Shown: piece by piece, positions 7,854-12,449 of the stretch
Position numbering within the stretch: the first letter of the stretch is position 1
Layout: each line of letters begins with the position of its first letter
Assembly (NCBI GenBank): GCA_900548535.1
Contig: URLG01000075.1
Location: 1 to 12,449 of the forward strand
Length of the DNA stretch: 12,449 nt
Origin: Candidatus Segatella intestinihominis
Lineage (GTDB): Bacteria > Bacteroidota > Bacteroidia > Bacteroidales > Bacteroidaceae
Direction: 5' to 3'
Notes under the pieces: model-generated
What the model saw: only the letters and a program-made list of their open reading frames with translations
Told to the model about the DNA's origin: nothing
The model's database searches: none
Position numbers and translations under genes: made by a program

Positions 7854-7866
7854 AACCGAAAGTGCA

Positions 7867-9672
7867 ATGAAAAAAGTATCATTTTATATAAGTGCAGCGA
7901 TAATAGCCTTGGGCTTCTCGTCTTGCGATTTGGACTCTGTGAGCATGAAGGAGGCTGATACCACAAACTTCCCTGTTACATCAGAGCAGATAGACCAAAC
8001 TTTGGCTGGTGTCTATCAGAATTTGAATGAAATTACAAAGAATCCTCAGGAGTCATACCTCTATTGGGCATTGCTTGCTAGTGATGATATGCTTGGTGGT
8101 GGTGGTGCTAATGATAAGTTGATGCAAGCTTGTGACTTGTTGTGCAACTATAACACAAACATGACTGAGAATTTTTGGAAAGCTAGATATCAAGGTATCA
8201 ACCGTGCTAATACTGTCATTGAAGCTTTGGAAACAGTAGAGCTCGATGCATCAAAGAAAGCTCAGGCTTTAGGTGAGGCTAAGTTCTTGCGTGCTTTTTA
8301 TTACTATGAACTGGCTTCAATGTATGGTCGTGTACCATTGAATCTTTCAACTAAAAAGCCAGAAGATACAACTCCACCTTCTGCTGCGACAATTTGGGGA
8401 CAGATTTTGCAGGATCTTTATGAGGCTGCAACAACAATGCCAGCACAGCGTTTGACCAATGGTCATGTTGATAAGTATGGTGCTGAGGCAATGTTGGGTC
8501 GTGCATGGTTGTTCTATACAGGTTTCTATTGCAATGGTGAGGACATTAAGGACTTGACAAGTACTAATTATAGTCCTTTGGCAGAAGTTGCTTTGCCTAA
8601 TGGTACAACTTTGACAAAGAAGATGGTTAGTGACTTGATTGACGACTGTGTTGCTAATGGTAAGGCGGCTGGTTATCAGTTGCTCCCTGACTATCGTGAA
8701 CTTTGGGCGTATACTAATAAGTATACCGTAGAGGACTTCCCTGATACAAAGGGTCAGAACTTAAAGTGGGCTGAAGATGACAATCAGGCAAACCCTGAGT
8801 CAATGTTCGCTATCAAGTTTAATAAGACTGCTAACTGGAATGCAGGTCAGGGCATTGGTCCTGCTAATGGTTATGCTCTTTTCTTCGGTGTTCGTGGTGG
8901 TCAGCCTTATGCTGATACATTCCCATTCGGTCAGGGTTGGGGTTCAGGTCCTGTTGCTCCTAATCTTGTTAATGATTGGAATGTAGCTAATACAGACAGG
9001 AAGGATATCCGTGAGAATGCTTCTGTAAAGAATGTAAATGATATGCCAAACTATACTAAGGGTGGTGGTAGTTGGGCTGACTTTATTCAGGAAACTGACT
9101 ATTATCAGATGAAGCTTGGTGCTATCTCTTGTAAGACTCCTGCTGGTTCAAAGTATAATAAGGACTATATGGAAGTCTTTGAGCTGGCTATGTATGGTTT
9201 GGATGGTTGGCAGAATGACAACTATATGCAGACTGGTAATATCCACGATTTGGTATTGATTCGTTTTGCTGATGTACTTTTGATGCAATCTGAGTTGAAG
9301 GAAGATGTTGCTGGTATGAATGAGGTTCACAAGCGTGCAACTGGTGTTGACAACTACTATTCAACCTACTCTTTGGAGAATCTTCAGAAAGAGCGTCGTT
9401 GGGAGTTGGCATTCGAAGGAACCCGTTGGAATGATATCCGTCGTTGGCATATTGCTGCAGCGGCATTGGAGAAACAGACTAATCAACCAGTCTATACATC
9501 AGGAACTCCTGGTAAGAATGTTGCTCAGAATGGTGGCTATACTGCTCGTTATAATGCTACAGCAGGCTTCGCTAAGATTCCTGAGAATCAGATTACGTTG
9601 AACCATGGTATGGTACAGCAGAATGCAGGCTATACAGATGCTTCTGGTGAGTATAATGGTTGGAAAGAGTAA
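7867..9672 (+). CDS. SusD/RagB-family nutrient-binding outer-membrane lipoprotein
   Basis: This is the surface lipoprotein lid that binds substrate over the SusC-like barrel. It has 601 residues from ATG 7867. I prefer this start over ATG 7840, which overlaps the susC-like gene, because MKKVSFYISAAIIALGFSSC forms a proper lipoprotein signal with Cys20. The acidic DLD that follows Cys20 resembles the surface-export signal of Bacteroidota lipoproteins. The N-terminal half is helical, SusD-like_3-type. The C-terminal SusD_RagB part shows LVLIRFADVLLMQSE, then QKERRWELAFEGTRWNDIRRW (ERR at 509-511), a diagnostic family motif. It starts 13 bp after the susC-like stop codon, so the two genes are certainly cotranscribed. 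It is somewhat longer than many SusD proteins. Aromatic residues are abundant, but the ligand cannot be told from sequence. Confidence 0.96.
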   Translation: MKKVSFYISAAIIALGFSSCDLDSVSMKEADTTNFPVTSEQIDQTLAGVYQNLNEITKNPQESYLYWALLASDDMLGGGGANDKLMQACDLLCNYNTNMTENFWKARYQGINRANTVIEALETVELDASKKAQALGEAKFLRAFYYYELASMYGRVPLNLSTKKPEDTTPPSAATIWGQILQDLYEAATTMPAQRLTNGHVDKYGAEAMLGRAWLFYTGFYCNGEDIKDLTSTNYSPLAEVALPNGTTLTKKMVSDLIDDCVANGKAAGYQLLPDYRELWAYTNKYTVEDFPDTKGQNLKWAEDDNQANPESMFAIKFNKTANWNAGQGIGPANGYALFFGVRGGQPYADTFPFGQGWGSGPVAPNLVNDWNVANTDRKDIRENASVKNVNDMPNYTKGGGSWADFIQETDYYQMKLGAISCKTPAGSKYNKDYMEVFELAMYGLDGWQNDNYMQTGNIHDLVLIRFADVLLMQSELKEDVAGMNEVHKRATGVDNYYSTYSLENLQKERRWELAFEGTRWNDIRRWHIAAAALEKQTNQPVYTSGTPGKNVAQNGGYTARYNATAGFAKIPENQITLNHGMVQQNAGYTDASGEYNGWKE

Positions 9673-9706
9673 CATTTTCGTTTAACGATTTAAAGACAAT
9701 GGAATT

Positions 9707-10555
9707 ATGAAAAAGATATTGTTTATGATACCATTATTGGCTTTGCTGTTCACTGCATGTGATCCAACAAGCGAAGATAATGGACCTGGTGCAAATATAA
9801 GTGCAGATGAATTGAGTAATGGCTTTACTATAACTCAGGAGAGTGAGGGTAATAATAACCTTACTTTCAATATTTCTCCTGCAAGATATGTGAAGATTTA
9901 TAATGCCGACAATGATGGTCTTGTTGCTCAAGGTACTGGTTCTTTGACTACTCAGGTGGTTCCTCCTGTTACTTCTGCAAATTACTATGTTGAGGCAATT
10001 AACCCAGATGGTTCTATTGTGAAGTCTTCAAGTAAAGGCGTAACAGTTAATAACTATACTAAGTTACCAGCTATCTTTGATCAAGTATTTGGAAAGGATG
10101 CCAATGGTAATTATCTTACCTCTACATGGACTTGGGATGATTCATCCGATAAGTGCTGGGGCAACGGCGGCTGGGGAAGCAGTACCGGCCCTGATTGGTG
10201 GGGCTTCAATGCTGGAGCCGATTTGGAAGGTCAGGCCAGTGGTAAGGGCTTAGCAGGTGATGGCTTACCTGATGCTTGGTTCTCTCTTAGCTTGAGCGAA
10301 GGTGTCAAGACGAGTCGTGGTGAAACAGGTACAGTAACCGTTAACGATGAACCTTCTCAGCAAGGTTGGGATATTGGTACTATGACATTCTCTGGTACTG
10401 TTCCTTTGCTGGGTGTACTTCCAAACGATGGTAATGCACGTTGTTACAAGTATCAGATTATCAAGGCAACGGGAGATAAACTTATCCTCGCAGCCCAGTC
10501 ATCATCTGGTACTGAAGGTTGGTTCTTGTCATTCAAAAAGATTCCTAATAAATAA
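9707..10555 (+). CDS. Third lipoprotein of the SusCD operon, Trp-rich, probable surface glycan-binding protein
   Basis: This 282-residue lipoprotein has a signal peptide ending LLALLFTAC (Cys18) followed by DPTSEDNGPG, an acidic linker typical of surface-exported lipoproteins. Residues about 35-115 look like an Ig/PKD-type beta-sandwich (NLTFNISPARYVKIYNAD, then SANYYVEAINPDG). The rest is a separate beta-rich domain with an unusual Trp cluster at 141-165: W141, W143, W151, W156, W164 and W165, interspersed with Gly, Ser and Asp. Its position, 34 bp after the SusD-like gene, is where SusE/SusF-type surface glycan-binding proteins lie, so binding of carbohydrate through stacked Trp is the natural guess. 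I do not recognise the C-terminal family with confidence, and no catalytic motif is apparent. It is the last gene of the operon. Confidence 0.8.
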   Translation: MKKILFMIPLLALLFTACDPTSEDNGPGANISADELSNGFTITQESEGNNNLTFNISPARYVKIYNADNDGLVAQGTGSLTTQVVPPVTSANYYVEAINPDGSIVKSSSKGVTVNNYTKLPAIFDQVFGKDANGNYLTSTWTWDDSSDKCWGNGGWGSSTGPDWWGFNAGADLEGQASGKGLAGDGLPDAWFSLSLSEGVKTSRGETGTVTVNDEPSQQGWDIGTMTFSGTVPLLGVLPNDGNARCYKYQIIKATGDKLILAAQSSSGTEGWFLSFKKIPNK

Positions 10556-10562
10556 TTATATG

Positions 10563-10593
10563 GGTGTTGGAATTGGTTTCCAATTCCAATACC
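10563..10593. terminator. Long hairpin just after the operon, possible weak terminator
   Basis: GGTGTTGGAATTGG (10563-10576) pairs with CCAATTCCAATACC (10580-10593) over 14 positions with one G-T wobble and a three-base TTT loop. It begins seven bases after the last stop codon. Only three T residues follow, so termination alone is doubtful. It may instead protect the 3' end of the transporter mRNA from exonucleases. Confidence 0.55.
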
Positions 10594-10701
10594 TTTGAAT
10601 ATAAGGTTTTAAGGTTACTTTTTTAGACAGTGGATGTGTTTCTTTTAGCAAATAGAAATGCATAATAAGATAATCGTTGTGATTATAATATAAATAAGTT
10701 T

Positions 10702-10736
10702 AAGCCTCGGTTGTAGTGATACAGTCGGGGCTTTTT
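10702..10736 (+). terminator. Intrinsic terminator of the SusCD operon
   Basis: Bases 10702-10715 pair with 10720-10733 over 14 continuous positions (three G-T wobbles) around a GTGA tetraloop of the GNRA class. The core is AAGCCTCGG against TCGGGGCTT. A T-run at 10732-10736 ends the element. This is a textbook intrinsic terminator 147 bp after the last gene. On the opposite strand no T-tract follows, so it should not stop the IS transcript. Confidence 0.88.
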
Positions 10737-10809
10737 CATGCCTTTTAGTAGGGAGAAATTGACCTTTTTTGCTTTTCTTCCGTACTTTCTTGTATAATTG
10801 CTGAAAAGA

Positions 10810-10841
10810 TTTGGTGTATACGAGTTTTTATTGTACTTTTG
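10810..10841 (+). promoter_or_regulatory. Consensus Bacteroidota promoter, now separated from its gene by the IS
   Basis: TTTG (10810-10813), a 20-bp spacer and TACTTTTG (10834-10841) exactly fit TTTG-N19-21-TAnnTTTG. It points right, so transcription would begin near 10848. The only + strand gene downstream is the HU-like gene at 12397. Without the IS the leader would be about 240 bases long. At present the transcript would enter the IS antisense to its transposase. Confidence 0.75.
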
Positions 10842-10894
10842 TGTGCAGTAAGACAAGTAGGTTTAGTAGTGTATGCTTGTACAACTTAGAGCTT

Positions 10895-10904
10895 ATTACT
10901 GGGT
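10895..10904. repeat. Target-site duplication, left copy
   Basis: ATTACTGGGT directly abuts the left inverted repeat of the IS and recurs identically at 12205-12214. Ten bases is within the 8-10 bp range reported for the ISAs1 family. The duplication could be read as 9 bp if the IS is taken to start at base 10904. Confidence 0.88.
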
Positions 10905-10923
10905 CAGGGCAGACGCATTAAAT
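10905..10923. repeat. Left terminal inverted repeat of the IS
   Basis: Nineteen bases starting CAGGGCAGACG, perfectly inverted at 12185-12203. The transposase stop codon (TAA on the - strand, bases 10918-10920) lies inside it, so coding sequence runs right into the recombination end. Confidence 0.93.
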
Positions 10924-12060
10924 TGCGCTGCCCTCCAAAAGTTTTGACAGGTACTCTTCATCCCATCCAGCCTTCAATCTTTTCAAGTTGAGACTTCCTT
11001 TGGTCGTCTTGTCATTTTTTAAGATGGAGAGAGCCATCTTGCTTATGGCAGAGAAGTTTCTCGCTGCGTTTTTAACTTTCTTACTTTCGTCTTCTCTGAA
11101 AGTAATGTCCAATTGCCAATGCAAGTTATTTTCTATGGACCAATGTTGCCTAATGGCGTTAGCTATCTTTTCAGGTTCTTCGTTGCTTAAAGAAGTTATG
11201 TAGTATCTTGTTTTCTCTGATGTTTCACCAGATGTCGCAACAGATCTTCTTGAGATTATCCCGACAACAGACCTTAGCCCAATAAACTTGTTCTTAAACA
11301 TTTTCTGCATAATGTCCCCATAGCTTACAACAATGCAGGTCCTTTCTTCTTGACGGCCATGACCCTCATTGAAGGAATAATGCTTTGTGACAACATTGCA
11401 ATTGCCCTTGTATTCGTTCTCATAGATTATGTCCTTGGCAAATTCGTAACTTTTCTTCTGATTTTCCTTCAAGGCGATAATGTAGTCCCCTTTACCTTCT
11501 ATTATTTTCTCAGTTATAGAAGTTTGGCACCCCATAGCATCTATTGTTACAATGGCGTTTGACACGTCTATAGCGCTAAGCAACTTGGGAACGACTGTAA
11601 TTTCGTTCGTTTTTTCACCGACTTTCTCTTGACCAAGCGATATGCTATTGTCTGCTGACCAAGCAGATACTATCCATGTACGGAAGTCATCTTGCCCAAG
11701 AGTATGCTCGGCATCACACTTACTTGAACCACGCATAAGTTTGCCATCAATGGCAACAACACCTTTAACTTCCCCAACTATTTCCCTAACCCAGTTTCTG
11801 AAAATCTCTTCAAATCCTTTCGGATTAAAGATTGAAAAGAAACGATTGAAAGTGTCATGACTAGGGATAGACTCCAGCCCTACTAAACGCTGCTTGAAGA
11901 AGTCTAACTTACTTTTGCCAAACTCTGCAATTTCATTCCAAGACTGAGCCCCAGCTATAACCGCAGCGATTGTAATGTAAATGATATGTTCCATTTTATG
12001 GACAGTTCTACCCGCGACTCGTGGGTCGGCAATTTGTTTAGATAACTTAATAATGCTCAT
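10918..12060 (-). CDS. ISAs1-family DDE transposase
   Basis: This 380-residue protein is the cut-and-join enzyme for the IS. The N-terminus (about 1-90) matches the DDE_Tnp_1-associated domain (DPRVAGRTVHKMEHIIYI, then IPSHDTFNRFF). The RNase H-like DDE catalytic core follows. Candidate catalytic residues are Asp105 (VVAIDGK), Asp174 (VTIDAMGCQ) and Glu310 in HWSIENNLHWQLDITFRED, which matches the YREK-like region of the family. All are present and the frame is unbroken, so the enzyme is probably functional. The ATG at 12060 is preceded by AAAAGGTAC, a weak ribosome site, and by a consensus promoter. Genes of this family are often annotated as H-repeat-associated proteins. It is transcribed toward the SusCD operon, against that operon's direction. 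Confidence 0.95.
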   Translation of the reverse strand: MSIIKLSKQIADPRVAGRTVHKMEHIIYITIAAVIAGAQSWNEIAEFGKSKLDFFKQRLVGLESIPSHDTFNRFFSIFNPKGFEEIFRNWVREIVGEVKGVVAIDGKLMRGSSKCDAEHTLGQDDFRTWIVSAWSADNSISLGQEKVGEKTNEITVVPKLLSAIDVSNAIVTIDAMGCQTSITEKIIEGKGDYIIALKENQKKSYEFAKDIIYENEYKGNCNVVTKHYSFNEGHGRQEERTCIVVSYGDIMQKMFKNKFIGLRSVVGIISRRSVATSGETSEKTRYYITSLSNEEPEKIANAIRQHWSIENNLHWQLDITFREDESKKVKNAARNFSAISKMALSILKNDKTTKGSLNLKRLKAGWDEEYLSKLLEGSAI

Positions 12061-12092
12061 TTTGTACCTTTTAATTGTTAACTATTTCTTTA

Positions 12093-12124
12093 CAAAGATA
12101 CAAAAAATATTTCACATATACAAA
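12093..12124 (-). promoter_or_regulatory. Transposase promoter
   Basis: On the - strand TTTG (12124-12121), a 20-bp spacer and TATCTTTG (12100-12093) form an exact Bacteroidota promoter, with transcription starting near 12086, about 25 bases before the transposase ATG. The IS therefore carries its own expression signal and does not rely on a host promoter. Confidence 0.8.
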
Positions 12125-12184
12125 TATATAATGTTAATATTCAATAAGTTGTTGTGATACGCCATAGATGTTAACGAGTAAAAG

Positions 12185-12203
12185 ATTTAATGCGTCTGCC
12201 CTG
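12185..12203. repeat. Right terminal inverted repeat of the IS
   Basis: ATTTAATGCGTCTGCCCTG, the perfect complement of the left end. It is about 125 bp from the transposase ATG; the space between holds the transposase promoter. Confidence 0.93.
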
Positions 12204-12204
12204 C

Positions 12205-12214
12205 ATTACTGGGT
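12205..12214. repeat. Target-site duplication, right copy
   Basis: ATTACTGGGT, identical to 10895-10904. Its last base T is also the first base of TAACTTTG (12214-12221), a sequence fitting the -7 promoter consensus. Confidence 0.88.
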
Positions 12215-12320
12215 AACTTTGCGACTCACACCGAACGGTGTGAATGCATGCATCGGACGAAGTAAGTGCGTGCGGCGTTCGATGTGAACACGTGCATCGT
12301 TCGAAGCACGTCGGAAAGTT
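12215..12320 (+). promoter_or_regulatory. Repeat-structured leader upstream of the HU-like gene
   Basis: Outer arms AACTTTGCGAC (12215-12225) and GTCGGAAAGTT (12310-12320) are complementary at 10 of 11 positions. Inside are a perfect hairpin TCACACCG-AA-CGGTGTGA (12226-12243), the palindrome ATGCATGCAT (12244-12253), and a hairpin CGTGC/GCACG (12291-12295 with 12306-12310) with an inner TC/GA pair. Two imperfect 24-base direct repeats also lie inside. A second 3' hairpin AAGTT-CTGC-AACTT (12316-12329) competes with the right outer arm. The density of pairing in about 110 bases is well above that of other spacers here. Whether it acts as RNA leader, protein-binding site or both is unknown. Confidence 0.6.
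12239..12306. repeat. Two imperfect 24-base direct repeats
   Basis: The first copy is at 12239-12262 and the second at 12283-12306, offset 44 bases, with 19 of 24 positions identical. Shared blocks are TGTGAA, TGCATCG and CGAAG, separated by variable four- and two-base gaps. Conserved blocks with variable spacers of fixed length suggest repeated protein contacts or a duplicated structural unit. Confidence 0.7.
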
Positions 12321-12396
12321 CTGCAACTTCAAGCTTATATCATTAGTACTTAGCGCCTTATAACATACTTGTAATAACAGCTAATAATACTGAACT
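12321..12396 (+). other. Spacer before the HU-like gene with a repeat shared across the IS
   Basis: CAACTTCAAGCTTAT (12324-12338) matches CAACTTAGAGCTTAT (10882-10896) at 13 of 15 positions. In the pre-insertion sequence these copies would lie 132 bases apart and flank the structured block. No consensus TAnnTTTG promoter with a -33 partner is visible between here and the ATG. Confidence 0.5.
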
Positions 12397-12449
12397 ATGG
12401 CAATAAAGTATGAAATCCATTCCATCCATAACTCGAAGGGCGAAGGTGG
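12397..12449 (+). CDS. N-terminus of a probable HU-like DNA-binding protein (cut by window end)
   Basis: Only 17 codons are visible: MAIKYEIHSIHNSKGEG. The opening MAIKYE resembles small Bacteroidota proteins annotated as HU-like or histone-like DNA-binding proteins, in which a short N-terminal strand precedes an HU fold. The match rests on a few residues and is a suggestion, not a domain hit. The ATG is preceded by an A/T-rich stretch without a clear ribosome site. The gene's likely promoter lies 1.5 kb upstream, beyond the IS, so its present expression may be altered. Confidence 0.45.
   Translation, partial: MAIKYEIHSIHNSKGEG

Larger units (their letters stand above)
10556..10904. other. 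Intergenic region between the SusCD operon and the IS
   Basis: No gene is visible in these 349 bases. They hold the post-operon hairpin (10563-10593), a short hairpin ATAATC/GATTAT (10670-10686), the operon terminator (10702-10736), a consensus promoter pointing right (10810-10841) and the left copy of the IS target duplication (10895-10904). Confidence 0.8.
10905..12204 (-). mobile_element. Complete ISAs1-family insertion sequence (1300 bp)
   Basis: The element is bounded by perfect 19-bp inverted repeats (CAGGGCAGACGCATTAAAT at 10905-10923, its complement at 12185-12203) and flanked by a 10-bp direct duplication ATTACTGGGT. One extra C at 12204 lies between the right repeat and the right target copy, leaving a one-base ambiguity about the end. 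It encodes a single intact transposase on the - strand with its own promoter. Length, repeats, duplication and DDE protein all match the ISAs1 (H-repeat-like) family. Perfect ends, identical duplications and an uninterrupted gene point to a recent insertion of a potentially active copy. Confidence 0.94.

Noticed and set aside
7840..7866. Longer start for the SusD-like gene
   Set aside because: It would add nine polar residues before the lipoprotein signal peptide and overlap the susC-like gene; ATG 7867 gives a proper signal ending at Cys20.
4605..9672. Named substrate (starch, xylan, pectin) for the SusCD pair
   Set aside because: SusC/SusD sequences alone do not fix specificity, and no enzyme is nearby to infer it.
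10563..10593. Main operon terminator at the first hairpin
   Set aside because: Only three T residues follow the stem; the hairpin at 10702-10736 with a GNRA loop and T-run is the better terminator.
10905..12204. Transposase gene as a cargo or defence system
   Set aside because: The element holds a single transposase filling almost the full length between the ends; there is no room for cargo.
12215..12320. CRISPR array or tRNA in the repeat-rich leader
   Set aside because: There are only two diverged repeat copies with unequal structure, no cas gene, no uniform spacers and no cloverleaf with a TTC arm.

Overview
The window looks like chromosomal DNA of a Bacteroidota bacterium, most likely Bacteroidales and Prevotellaceae (Prevotella or Segatella copri-like). 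The evidence is a SusC/SusD pair with a third surface lipoprotein, two promoters with the Bacteroidota form TTTG-N20-TAnnTTTG, weak Shine-Dalgarno sites, and a PASTA, rluD, ddl, acyltransferase gene order that I associate with this group. The genus is an inference.

Left part (1-4193): a housekeeping cell-envelope and RNA-modification cluster, all on the + strand. It holds a membrane-anchored PASTA-domain protein whose start lies beyond the left edge, an RluD-type pseudouridine synthase, D-alanine--D-alanine ligase and a PlsC/PlsB-like acyltransferase. It ends at a strong intrinsic terminator whose stem contains the acyltransferase stop codon. The PASTA protein and Ddl both concern peptidoglycan, and the acyltransferase probably feeds membrane lipid synthesis.

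Middle part (4194-10736): a 411-bp upstream region with a direct repeat, a -7 promoter box and a structured leader precedes a three-gene polysaccharide-utilisation-type operon: susC-like TonB-dependent transporter, susD-like lipoprotein, and a tryptophan-rich third lipoprotein. No glycosidase, regulator or SusE/F homologue of known specificity is present, so the substrate cannot be named. One hairpin and then a canonical terminator follow the operon.

Right part (10737-12449): a consensus promoter (10810-10841) points right but is now separated from its likely target by a complete 1.3-kb ISAs1-family insertion sequence. The IS has perfect 19-bp inverted repeats, a 10-bp target duplication, an intact transposase on the - strand and its own consensus promoter. 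Beyond the IS lies a compact block of inverted and direct repeats (12215-12320), then the first 17 codons of a small protein that resembles the HU-like DNA-binding proteins of Bacteroidota, cut by the right edge.

I found no clear undescribed multi-gene system. The most unusual part is the repeat-structured leader of the right-edge gene and its separation from its promoter by a recent-looking IS insertion. Second are the regulatory region of the susC-like gene and the Trp-rich third lipoprotein.
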